A model generated the notes under the pieces. It saw only the letters and a list, made by a program, of their open reading frames with translations. It ran no database searches and was not told the DNA's origin. The translations under genes and the position numbers were made by a program. Below are positions 26,155-35,688 of a stretch of DNA of 64,000 nucleotides, in pieces. The stretch's first letter is position 1. Each line of letters starts with the position of its first letter. The stretch comes from Shewanella carassii (GTDB lineage: Bacteria > Pseudomonadota > Gammaproteobacteria > Enterobacterales > Shewanellaceae). Location: NCBI RefSeq assembly GCF_002777975.1, contig NZ_NGVS01000014.1:202198-266197 (forward strand), given 5' to 3'.

Positions 26155-27567
26155 GTGCTGGATGATGTTGCCTTTATAGCCAGTGTGTCGGAAGACTTGG
26201 CCCGGGAGTACCGCACAGCCAAGCGCTACGTGCAGGATGTGCCAACCCAGGCACTTCTGCATGTTCGCAGTTTCGCCCATAGACTGACCGAGCTTCTGGC
26301 CGCCCCGGCCAGGCTCAGTTTTGATAGCCCCAACCTTTACGATAGGATCGAACAGCTCAATCGTCAGCGGTTGATCGATGTGCGCATCACCCGTGCATTG
26401 CACCGCCTGCGGGCCGATGGTAACCGCGGCGCCCATCCGGAAAAATTTCACCTCACCGAAACTCAATTGCTGCAACTGGCTAAAAAAGCCATCGGCGATC
26501 TGCTGAAATTGATGGAGCTGGCTTACCCTAAACTGAAGGGCCGGGAAGCGCCTGAATATCACTTCGATGACTTTGATCTGCAGGCCGGACGTGAACTCTG
26601 CTACCGAGCCGTAATGGAGGATGATGCCGAGGCGCAATATCTGTTGGGGATGGCGCTCAAGAATCGGGCGCTGATCGCTCGTGGTCAGGAGCAGGCGCTG
26701 CAGGATAAGGCTGACGAGTCGCTCGCGGGTGACTCGGCGCGAATGCTGGCCAAGGCGGCATATTGGTTTGCTGAAGCATCAGCGAGCGAGCCCAAGGCAC
26801 TATTCGAACAGGGGGTTGCCCTGATCCACGGTTACAGTGGCGAAATAGATATTGCCGCCGGGCAGCGGGCGATTCGTCAAGCCGCCGAGGCTGGCGTGAC
26901 CGATGCCATGGCGCTCATGGGTTACTTCTATCTGGTCGGCAGTGGTGAGCTGGCTAAAGATGAGACCGAGGCTGAGCGTTTCCTCAGTGCTGCTGCCGCC
27001 AATGAACAATCTGAGGCGATGGCCAATCTCGGGGTGCTTTGTTATCAACGCGGTCAGCTGCAACAAGCCTTTGAACACATAACCCGGGCGGCCAGAGCCG
27101 GGGATCCCCACGCTCAGTATCACCTTGCCTTGATGTTGGCCCGAGGCGAAGGCTGTGAAGCCGACCCAGGCGCCAGTGAACAATGGCTCGCCGAGGCGGC
27201 GGAGCAGGGACAGCTCGATGCCATGTTGGCGCGAGCGCAGCATATGCTCAACGATGACACCGCCTTTGGCTCAGATCTGTCCCAGGCAGAGCGTTATTTA
27301 CGGCAGGTTATCCGCTACGGTCACAGTGTGACTGCCATGATTGAACTGGCGATAGCTCTGACCGATGGTTGCCTTGGCCGCATAGACGTAGTGGAGGCTG
27401 TTGCTTGGTTGCGTCTGGCGCGGGATCGCGCCGATGAACGTGAGTTGGAAGTGATAAGGCTCTTGTGGCAGTCACTGCAACAACAGGTTGAGAGTGTACT
27501 TCGACTGAGCCAGTCGGCAGAAGAGCGGCGTGCCCTGAAGCGGGCACAGGAGCTACTGGCCGATTAG
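26155..27567 (+). CDS. DUF4145-Sel1 repeat protein
   Basis: This 470-residue cytoplasmic protein joins an N-terminal DUF4145-like helical domain (about 1-125, with RLRADGNRGAHP) to a series of Sel1-like repeats (about 150-440, units such as AEAGVTDAMALMGYFYLVG and AEQGQLDAMLARAQHML). Sel1 repeats form scaffolds for protein binding. DUF4145 domains often accompany restriction or defence proteins, but no nuclease or other effector is visible. The start is a GTG at 26155, with GAGG 7 bp upstream. Confidence 0.75.
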   Translation: MLDDVAFIASVSEDLAREYRTAKRYVQDVPTQALLHVRSFAHRLTELLAAPARLSFDSPNLYDRIEQLNRQRLIDVRITRALHRLRADGNRGAHPEKFHLTETQLLQLAKKAIGDLLKLMELAYPKLKGREAPEYHFDDFDLQAGRELCYRAVMEDDAEAQYLLGMALKNRALIARGQEQALQDKADESLAGDSARMLAKAAYWFAEASASEPKALFEQGVALIHGYSGEIDIAAGQRAIRQAAEAGVTDAMALMGYFYLVGSGELAKDETEAERFLSAAAANEQSEAMANLGVLCYQRGQLQQAFEHITRAARAGDPHAQYHLALMLARGEGCEADPGASEQWLAEAAEQGQLDAMLARAQHMLNDDTAFGSDLSQAERYLRQVIRYGHSVTAMIELAIALTDGCLGRIDVVEAVAWLRLARDRADERELEVIRLLWQSLQQQVESVLRLSQSAEERRALKRAQELLAD

Positions 27568-27863
27568 TCCGGCTCGTGTTCTATGATGCGCCCTCTGGCC
27601 GCCATTCCAGATTCCCGGTACAGATTGGGCTCCAGATCGTAGAGATCCCTTTGCCTTTCTTTATAGCGGTACTGATTAATGCTAGTTAACTGTCGCTTCA
27701 GATAACTGCGACCAAACAGAGCCAGACACAGCAGCGTAGTTGCCGCTAGGATCAACACCAATGGCACAAGCAAGAGTGCCAGACTAAAGGCACTGAGACT
27801 CAGCAGTGCTCCCATCAAGGTTCTGGGATTGAGTGGCTGAATCTGCGCAAACTGTCGGTACAT
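27564..27863 (-). CDS. Small membrane protein of unknown function
   Basis: This 99-residue protein has one long or two short hydrophobic segments at about residues 17-49. A basic C-terminal half with many Arg and Tyr residues (SYLKRQLTSINQYRYKERQ) follows. GGAGGAAG precedes the ATG. It converges on the Sel1 gene with a 4-bp overlap and is divergent from the chemoreceptor gene. I do not recognise the family. Confidence 0.6.
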   Translation of the reverse strand: MYRQFAQIQPLNPRTLMGALLSLSAFSLALLLVPLVLILAATTLLCLALFGRSYLKRQLTSINQYRYKERQRDLYDLEPNLYRESGMAARGRIIEHEPD

Positions 27864-28187
27864 TTTTCTTCCTCCGGGCTTGGCCTGGGCCTTAGTGTGA
27901 CCTCGTCCTGAGCTCAGGTCACGTTAAATCTGCTTCATTATTCATCATGTTTAATACGTCTTTATTAAGAAAGCGTTAAGAGGCTGGCGTTTATCGCATG
28001 ATTTTTAATCATTTAGCTGGATTTAAAACCCAAACTAGGTTTTTTTGTTGAAAAACCGACCTGTTTCACAACTAATTGTGAACTAACACTCAGCCAAATC
28101 AGCAGAATATGCGATTATTCCGCCACCCCCAAGGGGAGCTCCCCAAAAGAGAGTTGGCCTTTTCTACAAAATCGGATCCCGCTGAAA
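27864..28187. other. Divergent regulatory region with a perfect palindrome
   Basis: This is a 324-bp AT-rich stretch between the small membrane protein gene and the chemoreceptor gene. Its clearest element is TTCACAA-CTAA-TTGTGAA (28065-28082), a perfect 7+7 inverted repeat and probable operator. No gene is visible. Confidence 0.5.
28065..28082. promoter_or_regulatory. 18-bp palindromic operator candidate
   Basis: TTCACAA-CTAA-TTGTGAA is perfectly symmetrical and lies about 105 bp before the chemoreceptor start codon. The half-sites do not match FNR or CRP (TGTGA-N6-TCACA) in orientation, so the regulator is unknown. Confidence 0.5.
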
Positions 28188-30059
28188 ATGAAATTCCGTT
28201 CATTGAAACACAAGTTGCTGGTGTGTGTGGTACTGGCATTGACTCTGGTTGTGGCAGCACTTTCCTGGCAAAGTTACAGCAGTCAAAAAACACAACTGTT
28301 GCAAACCGGCCAACAGGAGTTAAAGCGTATTGGTGATATGCAGGCGCAGCGTATTACCGAATGGTTGGCGATTCGCACCAATGTGGTTTCGACCTTGAAG
28401 GACTATATCAGCGATGACTTTGTGCCAGCGCTGCAACAGGCGAGGGCGGCCGGTAAACTGGAATCGGTTTACTTCGGTGGCAACGATGGACGAATGCAAG
28501 ATGCCGACCCCAGTGTGGACAACAGTCATTACGACCCCCGCAGTCGCCCTTGGTACCGAGATGCTATGGCTAAAGGTCGAGCCATTATTACCAAACCCTA
28601 TATTGATGCCGGTTACGGGACTCTGGTTGTGTCTTTGGCACAGCCGACCGCTAAAGGGGTGATAGGGGGGGATTTGGCGATCGATACCCTGGTGACAGAA
28701 GTGAAGCGCATGGCCATCCCGGCTGAAGGCTTCGCCATCATGATGCATAACGATGGTACTGTGATAGCTTACAAGGATAACGGCAAGGCGATGCGTCCGG
28801 TCGTTGAGATCGATAATGACTTAGGCGCAGGCATTCTGGCCAATATTCAAAAAACGGCGCAGCTACAATCCCTGTATTTTGACGCCGATGGTCGGGAAAA
28901 ACTGGTGTGGGCAACAGCCATCCCGGATACCGATTGGCAACTCTTGCTACTACTGGATAAGGCAACGCTTGAAGCCCCTCTTGGCAAACTGCTTTGGACC
29001 CAGGTCGGCCTGGCGGTGCTGGTGCTCTTGGTCAGTATTGCAATTATCTCCTGGTTTATCGGGTTATTACTGGCGCCGCTTGGGCGAGTATCCCAGGCTT
29101 TGGCGAGGATTGCCGATGGTAATGGCGATCTGACTCAGAGGATCACAGTCGACAGCAATGATGAAGTGGCCGAGCTGGCCGACAACTTCAACCGTTTTGT
29201 CTCGGCGCAGCATCAGCTGATTAGCCATATACGTCAGTTGGCGGCCGAACTGGATCTGGATGCCGAGCGGGGATTGAACACCACTCAAAGCACGGTGACT
29301 GAGCTGCAGAGGCAGCAGCAGGAAGTCGCTATGGTGGCAACCGCCGTCACCGAGATGGCCAGTGCCACTCAAGAGATTGCGACCAACGCCGAGCTGACTG
29401 CTACCGCGGCGCAGCAATCCTCATGCAGCTCGCAGCAGGGCAAGAGTCTGGTGCTGCAGACCCGTGACTCGATCCACTCCTTGGCCGAAGAAGTGGGGCA
29501 AACTACCGAAGTGATCAACGAACTCAATCGTCATGCCTTGGCCATCAGCGGTATTCTTACCGCGATTCAGGGAGTGGCCGAACAGACCAATCTATTGGCG
29601 TTGAATGCTGCGATTGAGGCCGCTCGTGCCGGCGAACAGGGTCGCGGCTTTGCCGTAGTGGCCGATGAGGTGAGAGTCTTGTCTCAACGAACCCAAGATT
29701 CGACGGCTGAAATTCACGCGACTATCGAAGCATTGCAGCAAACCACGGCCAGAGCAGTGGCCTCTATGGAAAATAGTCGCCAGATGGCGGGACGCAGTGT
29801 CGGTGATGCCGAAGAGGCCAGTAAGGCGCTGGAAGAGATTGCCATTGCGGTGGCACAGATTTCGGATATGGCCGGGCAGATAGCCACGGCGGCAGAGGAA
29901 CAGACTCAGGTAACAGGGGAGATCACCCAAAACACCACGGCCATCAAGGATGTTACCGATGAGATCACCGCTATCGCCATGGACGATCTCGAGCACGCCA
30001 AGGCGCTCAAGGTGTGCGCGACCGATCTCAATGCCAAGGTTGCGACCTTCATTCTATAA
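28188..30059 (+). CDS. Methyl-accepting chemotaxis protein with dCache sensor
   Basis: This 623-residue transmembrane chemoreceptor has TM1 at about 9-28, a periplasmic double-Cache domain (about 30-260, with [12 protein letters not shown] typical of dCache), TM2 at about 270-292 and then HAMP. The cytoplasmic signalling domain contains the hairpin tip ([20 protein letters not shown]) that binds CheA and CheW. The ligand is unknown; dCache domains often bind amino acids or related small molecules. It is followed by a terminator. Confidence 0.92.
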   Translation: MKFRSLKHKLLVCVVLALTLVVAALSWQSYSSQKTQLLQTGQQELKRIGDMQAQRITEWLAIRTNVVSTLKDYISDDFVPALQQARAAGKLESVYFGGNDGRMQDADPSVDNSHYDPRSRPWYRDAMAKGRAIITKPYIDAGYGTLVVSLAQPTAKGVIGGDLAIDTLVTEVKRMAIPAEGFAIMMHNDGTVIAYKDNGKAMRPVVEIDNDLGAGILANIQKTAQLQSLYFDADGREKLVWATAIPDTDWQLLLLLDKATLEAPLGKLLWTQVGLAVLVLLVSIAIISWFIGLLLAPLGRVSQALARIADGNGDLTQRITVDSNDEVAELADNFNRFVSAQHQLISHIRQLAAELDLDAERGLNTTQSTVTELQRQQQEVAMVATAVTEMASATQEIATNAELTATAAQQSSCSSQQGKSLVLQTRDSIHSLAEEVGQTTEVINELNRHALAISGILTAIQGVAEQTNLLALNAAIEAARAGEQGRGFAVVADEVRVLSQRTQDSTAEIHATIEALQQTTARAVASMENSRQMAGRSVGDAEEASKALEEIAIAVAQISDMAGQIATAAEEQTQVTGEITQNTTAIKDVTDEITAIAMDDLEHAKALKVCATDLNAKVATFIL

Positions 30060-30071
30060 TCACACCGAGCA

Positions 30072-30098
30072 AAAGGCCGCCACTCAGGCGGTCTTTTT
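30072..30098 (+). terminator. Terminator after the chemoreceptor gene
   Basis: AAAGGCCGCC / GGCGGTCTTT with an ACTCA loop and one G-T pair is followed by TTTTT. It overlaps the last codons of the convergent LysR gene, so the two genes share DNA at their 3' ends. Confidence 0.8.
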
Positions 30099-31043
30099 AT
30101 CGCTCATGCTGTCACCAATTAACTGCCGCATCCAGCGGTGGCCTGGGTCATTGTTATTGCGCTCATGCCACAGCAACACATAAGCCATGGGCAGAAAGTC
30201 TATCGGCAGCGGCAATTGTTGCAACGAGTAGAGCTTGCAGGCGTGCAAGGCAAAGCTTGAGGGCAGGGTAAACACCAAGTCACTGTGGGCACAAATACTG
30301 GCGGCACCATAAAAGTCGGGTACTGTGGCGCTCAGGCGGCGATGATGACCAAGCTCCGCCAGAAAATAGTCCAGCGCCCACCAATCGTTGCCTTCACATC
30401 GCACCTGTACATGGGGCAGTGCCAGATAAGCCGCTAGATCCCAGACCTGATTCTTCTCGGCCTGCAAGGCCGGATGCCCTTGGCGTACTAGGCATACCTG
30501 ATGATCCTGGAATAGGGTTTGGTACAGGATCCCCTCCGGCAACTGGTTGAAGTGAAAACTGGAGTTGGGCTGCAGATCCCGTCCCGAAATTCCCAAGTCT
30601 ATCTGTCCCTGTTGCAGTGCCTGCATCGATTTCTCGGTCCAGACGTAGGAGTCGAGCCTGAGATTGGGCGCATTGTTGAGTAAGCGACCGATAAAACTGG
30701 GTAACAAGGTTTCATAGGCACTTTCTACCATGGCGAGCGAGAATTGCCGGTTGCTGCTGGCCGGGGTGAATACCGGTGGTTGAGTCAGTTGATGCAAACT
30801 CTGTAAGGCGATAGGCAGATGTTGTGCTAACTGTTCGGCGTGAGCCGTTGGTTTGAGGCCGTGGGCGGTACGTTGGAACAGGGGATCGCCCAGCATCTCG
30901 CGCAGGCGGTTGAGGCTCTTGCTCAATGCCGACTGACTCAAATGTAACCTATTGGCGGCGCGGGTCACGCTGCGCTCTTCAAGCAATATCTGCAGTATGA
31001 CCAGCAGATTAAGGTCGATACGAGCCAGATTATCCAGATTCAC
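30084..31043 (-). CDS. LysR-family transcriptional regulator
   Basis: This 319-residue protein has a classic LysR helix-turn-helix (LEERSVTRAANRLHLSQSALS, split about residues 20-40) and a substrate-binding domain. I place the start at the GTG at 31043, which has GGGGAA 8 bp upstream; the frame is open to 31058, but only from a TTG without a ribosome site. It is divergent from a Bcr-type MFS exporter, a usual arrangement for regulator and target. The dyad TTCCC-CAA-GGGAA (31051-31063) lies just before the start. Confidence 0.86.
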   Translation of the reverse strand: MNLDNLARIDLNLLVILQILLEERSVTRAANRLHLSQSALSKSLNRLREMLGDPLFQRTAHGLKPTAHAEQLAQHLPIALQSLHQLTQPPVFTPASSNRQFSLAMVESAYETLLPSFIGRLLNNAPNLRLDSYVWTEKSMQALQQGQIDLGISGRDLQPNSSFHFNQLPEGILYQTLFQDHQVCLVRQGHPALQAEKNQVWDLAAYLALPHVQVRCEGNDWWALDYFLAELGHHRRLSATVPDFYGAASICAHSDLVFTLPSSFALHACKLYSLQQLPLPIDFLPMAYVLLWHERNNNDPGHRWMRQLIGDSMSDKKTA

Positions 31044-31050
31044 TATGATA

Positions 31051-31063
31051 TTCCCCAAGGGAA
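31051..31063. promoter_or_regulatory. Small dyad in the LysR/MFS intergenic region
   Basis: TTCCC-CAA-GGGAA is a perfect 5+5 palindrome in the 113-bp gap between the divergent genes. It also contains the ribosome site of the LysR gene, so binding there could block its own translation start region. It could equally be chance. Confidence 0.25.
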
Positions 31064-31156
31064 ATTACATTGTGAGATTATATCATTTCTTTTCATACCA
31101 GTGGCTCATTAAAATGTGCCCCATCTTAGTTTTCACTCAGGATTGAACGACAACCT

Positions 31157-32362
31157 ATGGCAAAAAACCTCCTGCCTATGCTGATGGCCATGGTGCTGCT
31201 AAGCCCCCTGGCTATCGATATCTATCTCCCCTCCTTGCCGACCATGGCGAGTGAATATGGCGTCAGTGCGGGTGACGTCCAGTCTACGCTGGTGCTTTTC
31301 CTATTCGCTATGGGGCTGGGGCAGATCCTCATAGGTCCTTTGGCCGACCGATTTGGTCGTCGGCCTGTGGCATTGGGAGGAATAACTTTCTATGTACTCA
31401 GTGCGCTATTGGCTGTGGTAGCCATGGAGTTCGAATGGTTACAGATTGCCAGGGTATTGCAGGGGTTGGCCGCTTGTTCCACTTCGATAGTGGTGTTCAG
31501 TGCGGTGCGTGATTGTTATAAACCGGCCGAAAGTGCTCGCATCTACAGCTATCTCAATGGCGCGATCTGTGTGATCCCGGCATTGGCGCCGACACTGGGT
31601 GGGGTAATGGCATTGCATTTCGGTTGGCGTTCCACCTTTATGTTGATGGCGCTATACGGCTTGGTAATGTTGTTGCTGGTGGGGATGCGTTTTCCTGAAA
31701 CTCGCCCCGAGAATACTATCAGTAGCGGTCCACTGTACCGTTGGGGTCGTTATCAGCCGGTGTTGGCCGAGCGGCACTTCTTGTTTTATGCCTTCTGCTG
31801 CATGGCGGGAATGGCGTCAATATTGAGCTATGTGTCTTATGCCCCTGTGTGGCTGATTGGTCATTTGCAGATGTCAGAGTTGGCATTCAGCGGTCTGTTT
31901 GGCCTCAATGCCTTGGTCAATATCATCGCCTGTTTTGCCGCGCCAGTGGTCACCAAACGTCTTGGAAATCGCGCGACTGTGGTGTTTTCTCTCTGGTTGC
32001 TGTTGGCCTCGGCCGCGATACAACCGGCGTTGCAGCTCTACGGTCCTCAGCAAGGCATGGCTGCTGCCATGAGTTTTATGTTGCCCATGATGTTGCTGTG
32101 TGTCGGTTTCGCCTTCCTGTTGGGGCCAGCCACCAGCATGGCGTTGGCGGCCTTCGGTGAGCGCGCCGGTACAGCGGCGGCCTTGCTCGGTTTCATTCAG
32201 ATGAGTGGCGCCTCCTTACTGGCTGGCCTGGTACAACAAACCGACCTCAGCGCGCCCTTTGCCGTGACACTGGTGATGGGCAGCCTATCTATGGTTTTGC
32301 TGCTGATCATGGCCCAGAGTCGTTTCAACGCCTGGCATCAAGAACAGTTGGTGCATCACTGA
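31157..32362 (+). CDS. Bcr/CflA-family MFS drug exporter
   Basis: This 401-residue 12-helix major facilitator protein has the Bcr/CflA start (LSPLAIDIYLPSLPTMASEYG, split around residue 20). The MFS motif GPLADRFGRRPV follows helix 2 and the ARVLQGLAA segment lies in helix 4. Family members export bicyclomycin, chloramphenicol or other small molecules by proton antiport; the substrate here is unknown. It is probably under the divergent LysR regulator. Confidence 0.88.
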   Translation: MAKNLLPMLMAMVLLSPLAIDIYLPSLPTMASEYGVSAGDVQSTLVLFLFAMGLGQILIGPLADRFGRRPVALGGITFYVLSALLAVVAMEFEWLQIARVLQGLAACSTSIVVFSAVRDCYKPAESARIYSYLNGAICVIPALAPTLGGVMALHFGWRSTFMLMALYGLVMLLLVGMRFPETRPENTISSGPLYRWGRYQPVLAERHFLFYAFCCMAGMASILSYVSYAPVWLIGHLQMSELAFSGLFGLNALVNIIACFAAPVVTKRLGNRATVVFSLWLLLASAAIQPALQLYGPQQGMAAAMSFMLPMMLLCVGFAFLLGPATSMALAAFGERAGTAAALLGFIQMSGASLLAGLVQQTDLSAPFAVTLVMGSLSMVLLLIMAQSRFNAWHQEQLVHH

Positions 32363-32390
32363 GTTTCAACAGATTTAAGCATCACCCTTG

Positions 32391-32427
32391 GCCCGTTGCA
32401 GTTGACCGCTGCTGCGGGCATTTTTTT
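32391..32427 (+). terminator. Terminator after the MFS gene
   Basis: GCCCG (32391-32395) pairs with CGGGC (32415-32419) around a partly paired 19-nt interior, and ATTTTTTT follows. It lies 28 bp after the stop codon. Confidence 0.65.
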
Positions 32428-32561
32428 GTTTTAAGGGCAGCATAGATGACAGTCTGCAGTGGCGGTTGAGTCATGAGGCTTGTGTTACCATTGCGGCCTC
32501 CGTATTGTGGTCATCTCACGCCTGATGCCGTCTGGAAACTATTGGCCTTGAGAGAGGAATC

Positions 32562-33158
32562 ATGACTCGTGCTTACTGTGAACAATGTGGTTATCCGCAA
32601 ACCGCCTGCGTTTGTGGTGCCGTAGCAGCCATTTTTCCCCGCAGCCAACTGTGGATATTGCAGCATCCTTCTGAGGTGGATCACGCCAAAAACAGTGTGC
32701 GCCTGTTGCAGTTGGCTGTGCCGGATGCCCGGGTGATAGTGGGCGAAACCGAGGCGGATTTTGCTGCGCTGAGAGCCGAATTGACCGGGGATAGCCTGCC
32801 GACTTTCTTACTCTATCCCTCTGATGAGAGTCTGCCACTGCCAGCTACCGTTGCATCTGAAACGGTGCGGCTAATTTTGCTGGATGGCACCTGGCGCAAA
32901 ACCTTGAAGATGTTTCGGCTTAATCCTTGGCTACAGGCGTTGCCCCAAAGACATCTGCCGCTGGCGGCGCCGACAGCGTATCGCATACGCAAGGCCAGCC
33001 GCAGCGATAGTTTATCGACGCTTGAGGCCGCGGCGGTGGCATTGTCTCAGCTGGAACCCGGGCTGGATGTGACCCCGATGCACGACTTACTGGCGGAGTT
33101 GGTTGAGCAGAGATTGCGGCGGATGCCACCCAAGGTAAGGGAAAGATATTCCAGATAG
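32562..33158 (+). CDS. tapT: tRNA-uridine aminocarboxypropyltransferase TapT (DTW domain)
   Basis: This 198-residue DTW-domain protein has four Cys residues near the N-terminus (YCEQCGYPQTACVCG), probably a zinc site. The DTW-type motif LDGTWRKTLKM (about 109-119) and the AYRIRKASRSDSLSTLEA segment complete the family signature. E. coli TapT (YfiP) transfers an aminocarboxypropyl group from SAM to U47 of tRNA to form acp3U. The assignment rests on the whole motif set. Confidence 0.88.
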   Translation: MTRAYCEQCGYPQTACVCGAVAAIFPRSQLWILQHPSEVDHAKNSVRLLQLAVPDARVIVGETEADFAALRAELTGDSLPTFLLYPSDESLPLPATVASETVRLILLDGTWRKTLKMFRLNPWLQALPQRHLPLAAPTAYRIRKASRSDSLSTLEAAAVALSQLEPGLDVTPMHDLLAELVEQRLRRMPPKVRERYSR

Positions 33159-33185
33159 ATGATTGATCTCTAAGGAAATGAAATA

Positions 33186-33350
33186 AAACTGCGGCCTATG
33201 ATGAAAACTCTGTATAGATCACGACATTTATAGGCCGTTATGGTTTTAATTAACCCACATCATCATCCCTGATGATGGAGTGGGACTGTCGGCGAATCGC
33301 TTTTTGCAGGGGAGTGGTTGCAGAAGATTTCTGTTGCCGACAGTCCTGTT
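33186..33350. other. Structured intergenic region with three inverted repeats
   Basis: Three perfect inverted repeats occur in series: CGGCCTAT / ATAGGCCG (33192-33199, 33230-33237), CATCATC / GATGATG (33261-33267, 33271-33277) and GGACTGTCGGC / GCCGACAGTCC (33283-33293, 33336-33346). The region lies between the convergent tapT and GGDEF-EAL genes. It could be a structured RNA, a pair of long-loop terminators, or the remnant of a small mobile repeat. Confidence 0.45.
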
Positions 33351-33373
33351 TCTCTCTGGTTTACCCGGAATTA

Positions 33374-35467
33374 TTACAGTTGAAAATGGGCCAGGGTGAA
33401 TTGCTCAGGATGCAAGGGGTAACCGAAAAAGAATCCCTGCGCCAGCCCATCGCCCATCTGCCTTACCAGATCATTTTGATGCGCCGTTTCTATCCCCTCG
33501 GCAACAAAGTTAAGCTCCAGCGCCTGAGACAGCTGCACTATGGCCTGACACAGACGTTTACCCTTGGGGTGCTGTAGTTGTTCGGCAAATTCACCGGCTA
33601 TTTTTAGGCCATCCAGGGGCAGGCTGCCCAGACGACTCAATGATGACAGCCCGGTTCCGAAATCATCGAGGACAATTCTAACGCCCAGTGCTCTGAGCTG
33701 TTTGAGGGTTTGTTTTGCCTGGTGTGGATGACCCAGCAGAGCCGATTCGGTGATCTCTAAAATCAGTGCATCGCTGGGTAGTCGGTGGCGTTGCAGCGCC
33801 GACTTTACCTGCTGATAAAAGTCCAAGTGTTCCAATTGTAGCGGCGAGATATTGACCGAGATAACAAAGTCGCTGTCATGTTGCCGCCACAGCGCCAGTT
33901 GCCGACAGGCTTGCTCGACCACCCAGTTACCGATAGAGACTATCAGCCCAGTTTCCTCCAACAGGGGGACAAAGTCGGCGGCCTCCAATAATTCATGTTT
34001 ATTTTTTTGCCAGCGCAGCAGGGCTTCCGCTCCCGCCATACTATGGTCTTTGAGCCTGACTATGGGCTGGTAAAAGAGGCATAGTTGCCCCAATCCCAGG
34101 GCATGACGCAGATCGCCGAGCAGTTTGAGCTTATGTTCGGCGGCTTCACTCATGGAGCTGTCGTAGAAATTGATATGGCTGGCACTGCGCTTGGCACTGT
34201 ACATGGCCGTATCGGCTTGACTCAACAGCTCGGATGATTCTATCTCGTGTTCCCCAAAGATACTGATACCTATGCTGGTACCCAGGTAGAACTTTTGTCC
34301 TTCCAGTTCGAACGGTGTTTCGAACAGCGCCAGTATCTGTTGGGCAAAATGATAGATCTCCTCCCGATTCTGGCAGTTTTGCAATATCAGGGTGAACTCA
34401 TCGCCTCCCATGCGGGCAATATCTGCCCGCTCCAGGCAACCGGCTTCCAGCCTGGCCGCAACCAGTTGCAGAATTCTGTCGCCCATGGAATGGCCAAAAC
34501 TGTCGTTGACGTGTTTAAAGCCGTTGAGGTCGAGAAACATCAGGGCGCCGATGTTGCGATTGCCTAGCTCTAGACTATGACTGATGGCGCTGCGTAATTT
34601 ACGCTTCAAATGGCGGCGATTGGGGAGTCCGGTCAGCATATCGAACATGGCCTGTTCTGTTAGGCGCGACTCCAGTTGTTTACGCTCGCTGATATCATTG
34701 AAGATGGTGACCAGATAACTGCCAGAATCGGTCTGCAACTTGCGGCTGCTCTGCCAAGCCGGGAAATGACTGCCATCCGCGCGGGTGTGACGGACCTCTC
34801 CTTGCCAGAAGTCCCTTTGAGCCAGCGCCATGCGGCACTCTCTCTGTTTGGGATCATTCTCGGTTTCAATGACTTGTAAACTTTTCCCTATTAAGTGTGT
34901 CTGGCTGAAGCCACAGAGGCGGCACAGCGCCCGATTGACCGCAAGAATTTTCCCGGCGGTATCACTGATGACAACGGCTTCGGCACTTTCTTCAAGGATC
35001 CCGGACAAGACGCTGCGAGGCAGTAATCCGAAAATGTCTTGGTTTTCCCTCTTGGTATTATCGTGAGACGCCAGGGATTCGAAACGCACCAGAATCATCT
35101 TGTGACTATCTATTCTGACCGGCTCCAGATAGAGGCGGGTGGGCAGCTCTTTGCCGTGGCGATTGAGATGCAACCAATCCCAAGTTTGCGATTGTTCCGT
35201 GGCGGCCTGCAGTAGTTTTCGGGCCAGCTCTATGCTGCATTGCCCATCAAGTTGCAGTCTGGGAGCAAAGTCATAGAGAGTCGCATCGAGAATTTCCTGA
35301 TCCACACAGGCGAAATAATTCAAGGCTGCCTGATTGGCGGCGAAAACTTTGCTCCCCTTGAACAGTGCCAGAGGTGTCGCGTGTGGGTCGCTATGCCAGA
35401 GTTGCAGTTGGGGGGCGAGTTTTGCATCGGCCACCAGCATCTGCAGCAGTTGTGTCCATCGGATCAT
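33374..35467 (-). CDS. PAS-GGDEF-EAL cyclic-di-GMP protein
   Basis: This 697-residue cytoplasmic protein has two PAS-like regions (about 20-130 and 155-265, the second ending in NDISERKQLE), a GGDEF domain (about 270-435) and an EAL domain (about 450-697). The cyclase motif is intact (GGDEF, 354-358), and EALLRW (481-486), DDFGTG and AEGIET are kept for phosphodiesterase. No RxxD inhibitory site stands at the usual place before GGDEF. LKIA replaces the more usual LKID in the EAL part. The ATG at 35467 follows AAGGGAG; the open frame extends to 35545. It could make or degrade c-di-GMP. Confidence 0.92.
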   Translation of the reverse strand: MIRWTQLLQMLVADAKLAPQLQLWHSDPHATPLALFKGSKVFAANQAALNYFACVDQEILDATLYDFAPRLQLDGQCSIELARKLLQAATEQSQTWDWLHLNRHGKELPTRLYLEPVRIDSHKMILVRFESLASHDNTKRENQDIFGLLPRSVLSGILEESAEAVVISDTAGKILAVNRALCRLCGFSQTHLIGKSLQVIETENDPKQRECRMALAQRDFWQGEVRHTRADGSHFPAWQSSRKLQTDSGSYLVTIFNDISERKQLESRLTEQAMFDMLTGLPNRRHLKRKLRSAISHSLELGNRNIGALMFLDLNGFKHVNDSFGHSMGDRILQLVAARLEAGCLERADIARMGGDEFTLILQNCQNREEIYHFAQQILALFETPFELEGQKFYLGTSIGISIFGEHEIESSELLSQADTAMYSAKRSASHINFYDSSMSEAAEHKLKLLGDLRHALGLGQLCLFYQPIVRLKDHSMAGAEALLRWQKNKHELLEAADFVPLLEETGLIVSIGNWVVEQACRQLALWRQHDSDFVISVNISPLQLEHLDFYQQVKSALQRHRLPSDALILEITESALLGHPHQAKQTLKQLRALGVRIVLDDFGTGLSSLSRLGSLPLDGLKIAGEFAEQLQHPKGKRLCQAIVQLSQALELNFVAEGIETAHQNDLVRQMGDGLAQGFFFGYPLHPEQFTLAHFQL

Positions 35468-35688
35468 CCGGGATACTCCCTTGTCATTCTCTGCTGAGAA
35501 TCCTTTCCTTTTGAAGTTGTTATTCCATTCCTTTGGTTTTAACACTTAACAGCTTTACTTTGTGGCTCAATCAAACAATCAAAATGTCGTTTTGTTGCTA
35601 AAAGTGTCTATTATCAGTCAAACTGGTGAAAAAATGTGTGATAGTCCTAGAAAGATGGATTTTTGTACTCTCTAAGTTGAGGGATTTT

